The notes beneath the pieces were generated by a model. It did not search any database. It was not told where the DNA came from and was given only the letters and a program-made list of their open reading frames with translations. 10,614 nt of DNA, taken from positions 1 to 10,614 of the forward strand of contig JAITQR010000158.1 of NCBI GenBank assembly GCA_031288815.1, read 5' to 3'. Every line of letters begins with the position of its first letter. The first letter of the stretch is position 1. Position numbers and translations under genes: made by a program. Positions 1-5,795 of this stretch are shown piece after piece. Source of the stretch: Treponema sp. (GTDB taxonomy: Bacteria > Spirochaetota > Spirochaetia > Treponematales > Breznakiellaceae).

Positions 1-953
1 CCGCCGATAACCCACACCGAATACACCCGGGTAATGGCCATAACCCCGATGTTCTCCCCATAGGTGGTGTTCGGCGGCCCGCCCCAGAGGGCGGCCCAGG
101 CGGTGGCGAGGCCGTCCCCGGCCAGGGTACGGTGGAGCCCGGGGTTCTTGTAAAAATCCTGCCCCACGACTTTACTCGTTACCAGGGTATCCCCCAGATG
201 CTCGCAGATGGTTGCCAGGGACACGATGATAAAGGTCAGGACCGCCACAAAATTGAAAGACGGAACCTGGAAACGGGGTAAACCGAACCAGGGCGCGTTC
301 CGGATCACCTGAAAGTCAATGATGTGGTAGGCGGGAAAGAAGATCCCCATGATCAGGGTAAAAAGGTAGCCTGTTACCAGACCGATAAGGATGGGGATAA
401 CGCTGAAAAAGCCCCGGAGGAAGATGTTCGCCGCCACCGTTACCCCAAGGGTAACCGCCGCTATGGAAAGCAGCGTCAGACTGTATTCCCCCTCCGCGCC
501 GCCCCCCACATTCATCGCCATAGCCATGGCGGTGGGGGCCAGGTTAAGGCCGATTACCACAATGACCGAACCGATTACCACCGGCGGCAGGGCCTTGTCC
601 AGCCAGCCCGTACCGGCAAACTTGATAATAAGCCCCACCACGCAGTAAAAAAGCCCGGCCGCCACGGCGCCTCCCATGGCGTAGGGCAGTCCATAGGCGG
701 AAGAAATCCCAATGAGGGGAGGGATAAAGGCAAAGGACGAACCCAGAAAAGCGGGGACCTTGGCCCCGGTAAGGAGAATGTAGATAAGAGTCCCCGTACC
801 CGCGGTAAAAAGAGCCGTAGCCGGGTCCATGCCTGTCAGGATGGGGACCAAGATAGTCGCCCCAAACATGGCGAATACATGCTGGAAACTCAAAGGAATC
901 CACTTGCCCACCGGCGGCCGCACCCGGGGCCCCCAATTCTGTGTTTGAGCCAT
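1..953 (-). CDS. uraA: Uracil/nucleobase permease, UraA type (NCS2 family), 3' end cut by window edge
   Basis: This is an inner-membrane nucleobase:proton symporter, most likely for uracil uptake. The first 317 residues are visible; the family usually has about 420-430 residues and 14 membrane segments. The N-terminal part carries the conserved stretch GATILVPILTG, then GSSFAF (residues 71-76), which forms part of the substrate-binding strand in UraA. The two uracil-contacting glutamates of E. coli UraA (E241, E290) match E251 in CEHLGDT and E300 in TTYGENIGVMAITRVYS, both offset by ten. The ATG at 953 is preceded by AGGGAGG (959-965) five bases away, and alternating hydrophobic segments begin soon after. 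Xanthine/uric acid permeases are relatives, but the PPNTTYGENIGVMA signature favours uracil. No pyrimidine gene is visible next to it; what lies downstream is outside the window. Confidence 0.93.
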   Translation of the reverse strand, partial: MAQTQNWGPRVRPPVGKWIPLSFQHVFAMFGATILVPILTGMDPATALFTAGTGTLIYILLTGAKVPAFLGSSFAFIPPLIGISSAYGLPYAMGGAVAAGLFYCVVGLIIKFAGTGWLDKALPPVVIGSVIVVIGLNLAPTAMAMAMNVGGGAEGEYSLTLLSIAAVTLGVTVAANIFLRGFFSVIPILIGLVTGYLFTLIMGIFFPAYHIIDFQVIRNAPWFGLPRFQVPSFNFVAVLTFIIVSLATICEHLGDTLVTSKVVGQDFYKNPGLHRTLAGDGLATAWAALWGGPPNTTYGENIGVMAITRVYSVWVIG

Positions 954-958
954 AAAAA

Positions 959-965
959 CCTCCCT
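959..965 (-). promoter_or_regulatory. Ribosome binding site of uraA
   Basis: The minus strand reads AGGGAGG, close to the full Shine-Dalgarno consensus, with five bases before the ATG at 953. This fixes the permease start. Confidence 0.75.
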
Positions 966-981
966 GTGGTATTTTTAGCAG

Positions 982-990
982 TGTATACCA
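982..990 (-). promoter_or_regulatory. Candidate extended -10 promoter for uraA
   Basis: The minus strand reads TGG followed by TATACA, matching the TGn-TATAAT extended -10 layout at four of six -10 positions. The predicted transcript start would be near 975, giving a leader of about 22 bases. I see no -35 element at 16-18 bases, so this is a weak call. Confidence 0.3.
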
Positions 991-1180
991 AAAGAGAGGG
1001 TTCCGGGTAGGGAGAAGCGGAATTCGCCGCCGGGTCCGGCGCTGATGCCGGCCATTGCCGCCGCCATCGCCTTTACCGGGCGCGGCGGCGGCTCTTCCCC
1101 GAAGCGGGGTTGAACACCGGCGCGGCAGGCTGCCTTACAAACTCCGTCGAACCGAAGCTTCGCGGCGGCCCGCGACTCGT

Positions 1181-1224
1181 GGTTTTTGCGACACGGGACG
1201 CCAAAGGCGCCCTGGGCAAAAACC
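1181..1224. repeat. 44 bp nested inverted repeat
   Basis: Outer arms GGTTTTTGC (1181-1189) and GCAAAAACC (1216-1224) pair perfectly over nine bases. Inside them, GGGaCGCC (1195-1202) pairs with GGCGCCC (1206-1212) around an AAA loop with a single bulged A. The short unpaired parts are GACAC and TGG. It lies just past the stop codon of the hydrolase-membrane gene. It could fold as a long hairpin in RNA from either strand. Confidence 0.7.
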
Positions 1225-1239
1225 CGCTTGCCACGGGCT
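1218..1239 (-). terminator. Candidate intrinsic terminator after the hydrolase-membrane gene
   Basis: On the minus strand, starting 9 bases past the TAG stop, AGCCCG and CGGGTT can pair (one G-T wobble) around a seven-base TGGCAAG-type loop, running into a five-T tract (the A tract at 1218-1222). The stem is short, and the same T tract is an arm of the larger repeat at 1181-1224, so the two folds exclude each other. Confidence 0.4.
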
Positions 1240-1248
1240 GCCGGGCCG

Positions 1249-3099
1249 CTACGGAATGATGGTCAGGGTGTTGGTGCAGCTGATGATAACCACCATGACC
1301 CCGTTGATAATACCCGCCAGATAGGGGTTATTGGTAACCCGGTAGATTTTTCTTGATATAACGGCCGCCAGGGGCAGGAAGACCATGATCGGGAACAGCC
1401 AGATGCCGCCGATGGGCCCCATGGGGAAGGCCGGCCGGGCAAAAAACATTTCCCCCCTGATCCGGAACGTGATGTACTGAATCGCTACCAGGATAAAGGG
1501 CCCAACGCCGTTGGCGATTGCCAGAACCGCGGTGTTGATCCATTCCTTTTTCCCAAGATCGTTGAAGTTGTAGGCGTTCACCGAAACCGAATTTGCCACA
1601 TAGTAGGTAAGAAAGAGGGGCAGATAAGGCAGGGCGATGATCAGTTTTTCGGCGGTAAAGGCCTTAATCGCCAGTACCCAGATACGGAAGTCGGTCTTGA
1701 AAAGGAAATCGGCGCAAAACACCCAGCCGTAGCTTACCACAACGGAAATAAGGGCAAGGAGCAGGGTTTTCCCCAGAGCCGGAAGGGGTATCTTTACCCC
1801 CGAGGCGGCCAGATCCTGCCCGGTCTTTTTGCCGTGGAGCCGGTACCAGAGGATCATGATGAGGATGCTCAAAAGCCCGCAGAGACAGGCCCACAGGGCG
1901 ATACCGTAGGGCGGCGCCTGCCAGAAGACGCCGGGTTTATGGGTGTTAGACCAGGCAAGCAGGGGAAAGTAGATAATCATCCCGAAAATTGTGGAAACCG
2001 CCATCCCGCCCCAGAACCAGACGAGCCCTGTTCCCCTGGGGCTGGGGCCGGGCAGGACGATTTTTTCCGCCCTCAGGCTGGCAAAGAAGGGGGTAAAAGT
2101 CATGAGGATCGTAAAGCTGATCAGGAACATGCCGAACCCGATAAGCCCCAGGAAGTTAAAGAACACTTTGAACTGCCAAATCTGGTTCCCGGCGGGGATA
2201 GGATTGGGGGCGCCAAAAACCTTCTCCCAGAATTCCACCCCTTCCCTTACGCAGACCGCGGAAAAGTGGTTCCAGGGGTGGATCTGATAAGGCTGATAGA
2301 TGATCCGCGCCGTATTTTTCCCGTTAACGGTGTCGGTATAAAAAGTATCCTTGGTTCTCTTTTCCAGGGAAGCGGCGGCGGGATCTTTGCCGAAATTGAG
2401 GAAGGACTGGGCGTCCAGGGTATCAATATAGGTTCGGGGAACGCTTCTGGTTCCGTCGGCAAATTCCCGGCGGAAGAAGAACTCGTCATACTGGGCGGCG
2501 ATAACCCCCACGTCCCGGCTGCCGTATTTGTTCCAGTACTTGTCGGTATCGGGGTTTTTGTAGGTAGGATCGTTGGCCACTAAAAGCACCGCCGCCACCA
2601 GGGCCTTGTCCGCCTTGTTATCGTCATCCACCGAAAGATTGGCCGCCCGCGCGCCGTTCGAGTGGCCGGTAACGCCTATCTTGGCCTTGTTCACATAGGG
2701 CAGGGTGGCCATTAGCTGTACCGCGTCGTACATGCCCGTGCCATGCTGATTCCAGCCATCCCCGGTAAAGGGTTCTGAATTACCGTGGCCGTACATATCA
2801 ATGGACATAACCACATAGCCCCGGCGGGCGTATTCAACATAGTTCAGATCCTGCATTTCCCGGTTGTTGTACCACCCGTGGCTTGTTACAATCGCCGGGG
2901 CGGGTTTCTCCGCCGTCGCGCTGTGGGGAACCAAAAGAAGGGCGCTCATCTGCCGCCCCAGGGATGTTTCCCAGCGGATATCCTTGATGGTTACCCCGCC
3001 GCCGGACCTTTGAACGATTGCGGCTCCTATCATACTGATTAGCAGCAATCCCACCGATACAATGAGCCATTTTTTGGCCGAAGCTTTTCTTTGCTCCAT
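1249..3099 (-). CDS. Membrane-anchored alpha/beta-hydrolase fused to a C-terminal multi-pass membrane domain
   Basis: This 616-residue protein has an N-terminal membrane anchor (about 11-30) and then an alpha/beta-hydrolase domain (about 50-300), which should sit outside the cytoplasmic membrane if the anchor is a signal-anchor. S73-H74-G75 fits the oxyanion-hole HG motif. G145-H-S147-N-G149 is the nucleophile elbow with S147 as catalytic serine. D204 (AQYDEF) and H278 (HPWNHF) are the best acid and histidine candidates. After residue 310 come roughly eight hydrophobic segments (about 312-336, 358-380, 397-417, 444-462, 480-500, 520-545, 562-583, 594-613). The substrate is unknown; such folds act as esterases, lipases or peptidases. 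The ATG at 3099 has AAGGAG six bases upstream and a strong promoter. It is separated from uraA by 295 bp and is probably monocistronic. Confidence 0.85.
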   Translation of the reverse strand: MEQRKASAKKWLIVSVGLLLISMIGAAIVQRSGGGVTIKDIRWETSLGRQMSALLLVPHSATAEKPAPAIVTSHGWYNNREMQDLNYVEYARRGYVVMSIDMYGHGNSEPFTGDGWNQHGTGMYDAVQLMATLPYVNKAKIGVTGHSNGARAANLSVDDDNKADKALVAAVLLVANDPTYKNPDTDKYWNKYGSRDVGVIAAQYDEFFFRREFADGTRSVPRTYIDTLDAQSFLNFGKDPAAASLEKRTKDTFYTDTVNGKNTARIIYQPYQIHPWNHFSAVCVREGVEFWEKVFGAPNPIPAGNQIWQFKVFFNFLGLIGFGMFLISFTILMTFTPFFASLRAEKIVLPGPSPRGTGLVWFWGGMAVSTIFGMIIYFPLLAWSNTHKPGVFWQAPPYGIALWACLCGLLSILIMILWYRLHGKKTGQDLAASGVKIPLPALGKTLLLALISVVVSYGWVFCADFLFKTDFRIWVLAIKAFTAEKLIIALPYLPLFLTYYVANSVSVNAYNFNDLGKKEWINTAVLAIANGVGPFILVAIQYITFRIRGEMFFARPAFPMGPIGGIWLFPIMVFLPLAAVISRKIYRVTNNPYLAGIINGVMVVIISCTNTLTIIP

Positions 3100-3105
3100 T
3101 CTCTA

Positions 3106-3111
3106 CTCCTT
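3106..3111 (-). promoter_or_regulatory. Ribosome binding site of the hydrolase-membrane gene
   Basis: The minus strand reads AAGGAG with six bases to the ATG at 3099, an optimal arrangement that supports this start. Confidence 0.75.
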
Positions 3112-3120
3112 ACTGGCAAG

Positions 3121-3149
3121 ATGATATGATACATATTGGGCTCTGTCAA
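3121..3149 (-). promoter_or_regulatory. Sigma70-type promoter for the hydrolase-membrane gene
   Basis: On the minus strand a perfect -35 TTGACA (3149-3144) is followed, after exactly 17 bases, by -10 TATCAT (3126-3121), five of six matches. Transcription should start near 3114, leaving a leader of about 15 bases that holds the AAGGAG site. The -35 box overlaps an inverted pair TGTCA (3144-3148) / TGACA (3158-3162), which could serve as an operator; that last point is inference. Confidence 0.75.
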
Positions 3150-3173
3150 AAAGAAAATGACAAAAAGCGCGTT

Positions 3174-3196
3174 TTTTTCAAAGTAACTTTGAAAAA
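3174..3196. repeat. 23 bp perfect palindrome with single-base centre
   Basis: Eleven-base arms TTTTTCAAAGT (3174-3184) and ACTTTGAAAAA (3186-3196) flank one A. It lies about 25 bp upstream of the -35 box of the hydrolase-membrane promoter. It may be a regulator site, or part of an intergenic repeat; its A/T-flanked stem is too weak for a typical terminator. Confidence 0.7.
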
Positions 3197-3228
3197 TATC
3201 GAGTCGGATTCTTTCGACAGATGAGGCG

Positions 3229-3253
3229 GTTCCAAAACTTCAGCTTTTGGAAC
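3229..3253. repeat. Inverted repeat GTTCCAAAA / TTTTGGAAC
   Basis: Perfect nine-base arms (3229-3237 and 3245-3253) enclose a seven-base CTTCAGC loop. No T tract follows on either strand, so it is not an obvious terminator. Confidence 0.7.
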
Positions 3254-3255
3254 AG

Positions 3256-3267
3256 CTACTACCTTGA
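3256..3267 (+). repeat. Direct repeat CTACTACCTTGA, copy 1
   Basis: The same 12 bases recur exactly at 3455-3466, 199 bp downstream. The two copies bracket the CACAAAGG/CACGAAGG inverted repeat. Confidence 0.6.
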
Positions 3268-3312
3268 TTGAACTAAACAGCCGGGTAAGAGAGAAACCAG
3301 GAATGAAGAATA

Positions 3313-3426
3313 TTAACCACCAAGGCCATTTGGCCAGCGCACAAAGGTACACGAAGGATCAGATCCGTTAACCTCATTCCTTCCTTCGTGCGCCTTTGTG
3401 TTACCTTTTTCGCCTTTGTGTTAAAT
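3313..3426. repeat. Imperfect inverted-repeat element built from CACAAAGG/CACGAAGG units
   Basis: The left arm CACAAAGG-ta-CACGAAGGA (3340-3358) matches the reverse complement of 3382-3400 at 17 of 19 positions, with a 23-base centre. The outer parts also correspond loosely: TTAACcacCAAGGC at the left, and the reverse complement of CGCCTTTGTGTTAA at the right. A 13-base unit CGCCTTTGTGTTA occurs twice in direct orientation with a 20 bp period (3391-3403 and 3411-3423). A small perfect palindrome GGCCA-tt-TGGCC lies at 3324-3335. Similar CACAAAGG/CACGAAGG strings recur between genes in many bacteria as far as I recall; I could not check this. Confidence 0.65.
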
Positions 3427-3454
3427 TCTTAGGTTGCCTTTTAGTCAAATCAAC

Positions 3455-3466
3455 CTACTACCTTGA
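3455..3466 (+). repeat. Direct repeat CTACTACCTTGA, copy 2
   Basis: This is an exact copy of 3256-3267. The sequence beyond the 12 bases differs at both copies. Confidence 0.6.
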
Positions 3467-3521
3467 ATTCAGATTCCAAGTCGGGAAGGGCGCCGTCCGG
3501 CCGCTCAATAGCGTCTCCCAC

Positions 3522-3555
3522 AAAGCCCTTGCTTTGCGGGCGGGCCGAGGGCTTT
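3522..3555 (-). repeat. Hairpin with AAAGCCC / GGGCTTT arms just after the MBL gene
   Basis: Perfect seven-base arms (3522-3528 and 3549-3555) are separated by 20 bases. The structure begins a few bases past the MBL stop codon, so it may stabilise or end that transcript. No T tract follows on the minus strand, so it is not a classic intrinsic terminator. Confidence 0.4.
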
Positions 3556-3559
3556 AGTC

Positions 3560-4354
3560 CTAAATGTTCTCGGGGTTGTAACAGTAATCGCGGATAAGGT
3601 TGTAAGCTACGGTACGGCACTTCAGGCGCTGTCCGTTGGAGAGGATGGTCTCGTGTTCCCTCCCCGGCCATGTGCCGTTGATGATATTATCGGTGGTAAG
3701 AATCGTATCGGCCAGGAAGCTCAGCCCCAACTGTACCGGCGACTGGCAGCGGTGTCCCGGGTGGATCATCAGATCCCCCATGTCCTTCACCGTATCCCAG
3801 AGCTTTCCAAGATTTTTCCGCAGTTCCCGCAGGGGCAGGGTACCGGGAAGCTGCATCCAGAAAACGCCGGCGCCGAACGAATCCCCCGGATAGAGATGCC
3901 GCCGCTCCCTTTCCAGGAAAACGGCGGAGCCTGGGGTATGCCCCGGCAGCATGACGGTCTCCAGGGTGTAGGAGCCCAGCTCGAATTTCATCCCCTCCCG
4001 AAGGGGGGTAAAGTAATCCTCCCTTAAACCGTGGGTAAGGGAGGAAAAATCTTTATCCCGGAAGATGTAATAATCCCTTTCGGAAAGATAGATCCGGCAG
4101 CCCGCCTCGTAAAAATCCTTGACCGCGGCCCCGGCGTGATCCCAGTGCCCGTGGGTAAGAATCACGTCCAGGGGCAGGGATGTTAAATCCCGGACAACGG
4201 CGAAAAGGGACCGATCGTTCCGCAAAGCGTCTATCAGCACGGCCCGGTCTGTTCCGGTGACAAGGTAAGCGTCCACGCTGGGTTTTCCGTCACGGGTTTC
4301 GTTGAGATCCCAGATATTAGCCGCCAATTGGTTTACCAGTATTGTTTCGCTCAT
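3560..4354 (-). CDS. MBL-fold metallo-hydrolase
   Basis: This 264-residue soluble protein of the metallo-beta-lactamase superfamily has the complete binuclear metal set: H68-G-H70-W-D72-H73 (THGHWDHAG), H139 (PGHTPGS), D158 (YPGDS) and H201 (HPGHR). The N-terminal beta-rich part, with NAYLVTG-like text at about 28-34 and AVLID (38-42), is typical of the fold. No signal peptide is visible, so it is cytoplasmic. The pattern is that of the glyoxalase II-like/general MBL hydrolase group (thioesters, lactones, phosphoesters), not a true beta-lactamase; the substrate cannot be told. The start at 4354 gives the usual short lead-in, with a GGAAG only three bases upstream, which is a tight site. It diverges from the phospholipase-like gene. 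Confidence 0.88.
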   Translation of the reverse strand: MSETILVNQLAANIWDLNETRDGKPSVDAYLVTGTDRAVLIDALRNDRSLFAVVRDLTSLPLDVILTHGHWDHAGAAVKDFYEAGCRIYLSERDYYIFRDKDFSSLTHGLREDYFTPLREGMKFELGSYTLETVMLPGHTPGSAVFLERERRHLYPGDSFGAGVFWMQLPGTLPLRELRKNLGKLWDTVKDMGDLMIHPGHRCQSPVQLGLSFLADTILTTDNIINGTWPGREHETILSNGQRLKCRTVAYNLIRDYCYNPENI

Positions 4355-4497
4355 GATCTTCCGGTTCCGAATAATCAGCCAGTCTCCCGCGAAGCGGGCG
4401 GGGGTATTAACCTTTCGCCGCGTATAAATCCTTTCCCTGGAACGGAATCAGCGGCGCCATGACGAAGTACCACAGGCTCCCAGGAAAGACGGACTTA

Positions 4498-4526
4498 AAA
4501 ATACCATGGGACTGCTAAAGCGTCAA
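4498..4526 (-). promoter_or_regulatory. Candidate sigma70 promoter for the MBL gene
   Basis: On the minus strand TTGACG (4526-4521) is followed after 17 bases by TATTTT (4503-4498): five of six matches at -35 and four of six at -10. Transcription would start near 4491, giving an unusually long leader of about 135 bases before the ATG at 4354. Confidence 0.4.
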
Positions 4527-4579
4527 TGTATATCAGCTCATAGGAGATCAGTTGACCGTGTTTTCGGAACCACGGCGCA

Positions 4580-4608
4580 TTGAAAGTCCGTGCAAAAGCC
4601 CCTATAGT
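4580..4608 (+). promoter_or_regulatory. Sigma70-type promoter for the phospholipase-like gene
   Basis: TTGAAA (4580-4585), a 17-base spacer, then TATAGT (4603-4608). The transcript start is expected around 4615, which lies after the GTG at 4611. That argues against the GTG as start codon and for the ATG at 4638. Confidence 0.65.
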
Positions 4609-4637
4609 TAGTGTTTAAGGATACAGCATGGAGTGAT

Positions 4638-5795
4638 ATGCCGTCCCAGATTCTGCATACCCTCTTTGGGGAGGATGTGATTGCCGAGATTTACCGCCGC
4701 CTGGGAAGCCGCTTCGGTATTGTCGCCGACAGGGCGCTGGAAAAAATAAGGACCGATTACCGGACGGCTTTTGCCCTGGGCTGCCAGGGGCCGGACATTT
4801 TTTACCACAGCCAGGGCCGGCGTCCGGTCGGCCTGGAGTACGGAACCCTGCTGCACCGCCGGGGCGCCGGGGTCTTTACCGCCGGGCTCCTCAAGATGGG
4901 ACTCCCCGACCCCCCGCCCGATGAGGAGGATATCCGCCAGGGCCGGCGGGAGAAGGGAATCAACGCCCTGGGAGTCTATGCCCTGGGCTTCATGACCCAC
5001 GCGGTGCTGGATCGCCGGGCCCATCCCTATATCGTTTACAAGTCCGGTTATGTATCCCCCGCCAACCCGGAAACCCTGCGCTACGCCCGTCTCCACGCCT
5101 TCTTTGAGCGGATCATTGATGTGCTGATGCTGGAGAAACTGCGGGGGGAAGACGCCGTGTCCTGGGACCAGGAGGAAATCCTGGCGGAAATTTGCGAGAA
5201 GCCTCCCCTGGGTCTGAAGGAGCTCCTGGCCCGGGCCCTGGTATTGGCCTTTCCCGAGCGGGCGGGGAAGGACGAAAAACTCAGCCGCCGGATAGACAAC
5301 ACCTTCGCCGACTGCGCCGACTTCTACCGCCGGATGGCTCCCCGCAGGACTTCCCTTGCCTCATCGGGGGAAGAACCGCCCCCTTTGGGGATTCTGGCCT
5401 ATGTATACCCCGAACAGCTTCCCGGGGATATGGATTTTCTCAATCTGAAAAAGGATCCCTGGTACTACCCGGCGGGAAACGGCGGGGAAGACCGCCGTTC
5501 CTTCCCGGAAATCTACGCCCAGGCGGTGGCCGACGCCGCCCTTTCCATCAGTCCGGTTATCGACCGCTACCTCGCCACCGGGATCTTCCCGATCAAGGAG
5601 GCGGCCCAGGCCATCGGCAACGAGGGGCTTTCCATTCACGACGAAAACGGCAAACCCTGCGCCCCGACCCGGGCCGACCCCCTGCCCCTGGACCGGGTGC
5701 TGAAGGAGCAGGAGAAACTGCGGCTGAGCCAGGGCCTCGCGGGGTCCGGAAAACTTGCCCGCGGATCAGGCGGATCTTCCTCTAGCGCCTCCTAA
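4638..5795 (+). CDS. Zinc-dependent phospholipase C family protein
   Basis: This 385-residue protein resembles the Zn-dependent phospholipase C (PLC/S1-P1-like) family. Numbered from the ATG at 4638, the metal-type residues visible are H7 (ILHTLFGED), D53 and H57 (GPDIFYHS), H73, H121 and D125 (GFMTHAVLD), H129 (AHPY), and H153, E157 and D161 (HAFFERIID). This is the His/Asp-rich helical pattern expected for a zinc cluster. No clear signal peptide is seen, which is unusual for a secreted phospholipase, so the protein may act inside the cell; activity and substrate are inferred from family only. An in-frame GTG at 4611 is possible, but the promoter places it before the transcript start, and GGAG (4630-4633) precedes the ATG by four bases. 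The C-terminus ends in a Gly/Ser-rich tail. Its stop overlaps the prsW-like stop region. Confidence 0.78.
   Translation: MPSQILHTLFGEDVIAEIYRRLGSRFGIVADRALEKIRTDYRTAFALGCQGPDIFYHSQGRRPVGLEYGTLLHRRGAGVFTAGLLKMGLPDPPPDEEDIRQGRREKGINALGVYALGFMTHAVLDRRAHPYIVYKSGYVSPANPETLRYARLHAFFERIIDVLMLEKLRGEDAVSWDQEEILAEICEKPPLGLKELLARALVLAFPERAGKDEKLSRRIDNTFADCADFYRRMAPRRTSLASSGEEPPPLGILAYVYPEQLPGDMDFLNLKKDPWYYPAGNGGEDRRSFPEIYAQAVADAALSISPVIDRYLATGIFPIKEAAQAIGNEGLSIHDENGKPCAPTRADPLPLDRVLKEQEKLRLSQGLAGSGKLARGSGGSSSSAS

Larger units (their letters stand above)
1010..1248. other. GC-rich non-coding spacer with many short inverted repeats
   Basis: No convincing gene lies here; the open frames have no recognisable protein character. 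The stretch holds several inverted repeats. One has nine-base arms GCCGCCGCC (1057-1065) and GGCGGCGGC (1084-1092). Another is a small hairpin, CCCCG-aag-CGGGG (1097-1109). There is a ten-base palindrome CGAAGCTTCG (1153-1162). The larger structure at 1181-1224 is listed separately. This density suggests a dispersed intergenic repeat rather than a decayed gene, but no second copy is in the window. Confidence 0.5.
3150..3559. other. Non-coding region packed with palindromes and direct repeats
   Basis: No credible gene lies between the hydrolase-membrane promoter and the end of the MBL gene. Short open frames here encode no recognisable protein. The AT content is clearly higher than in the coding parts. 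The stretch contains at least five inverted repeats and two direct-repeat pairs, listed individually. It looks like a mosaic of dispersed intergenic repeats, which would need a genome-wide search to confirm. Confidence 0.6.
4355..4637. other. Divergent intergenic region between the MBL and phospholipase-like genes
   Basis: This 283 bp spacer holds one candidate promoter for each direction (listed separately) and a small hairpin CCCGC-gaa-GCGGG (4386-4398) that would lie in the MBL leader. It also holds a minus-strand open stretch of about 35 codons (4514-4407), described in the findings. I see no riboswitch-like fold. Confidence 0.55.

Noticed and set aside
324..1010. A 228-codon plus-strand open frame over the uracil permease
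   Set aside because: Composition is Arg/His/Gly-rich with no motifs, while the minus strand carries the full UraA signatures.
1055..1324. An 89-codon plus-strand frame across the GC-rich spacer
   Set aside because: It crosses the inverted repeats and the end of the hydrolase-membrane gene, and its product is low-complexity Pro/Arg/Gly.
1834..2583. A 249-codon plus-strand open frame inside the hydrolase-membrane gene
   Set aside because: The opposite strand encodes a coherent hydrolase and membrane segments with promoter and ribosome site; the plus frame has no recognisable protein character.
3146..3352. A 68-codon minus-strand open frame in the repeat region
   Set aside because: It runs through the palindromes and the promoter region, has no convincing ribosome site and no recognisable protein pattern.
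3340..3423. Possible small CRISPR-like array from the CACAAAGG units
   Set aside because: Units are short, diverged and in opposite orientations; there are no regular unique spacers and no cas genes.
3450..3671. A 73-codon minus-strand open frame overlapping the MBL 3' end
   Set aside because: It starts inside the MBL gene in another frame and continues into repeat DNA; no evidence of coding.
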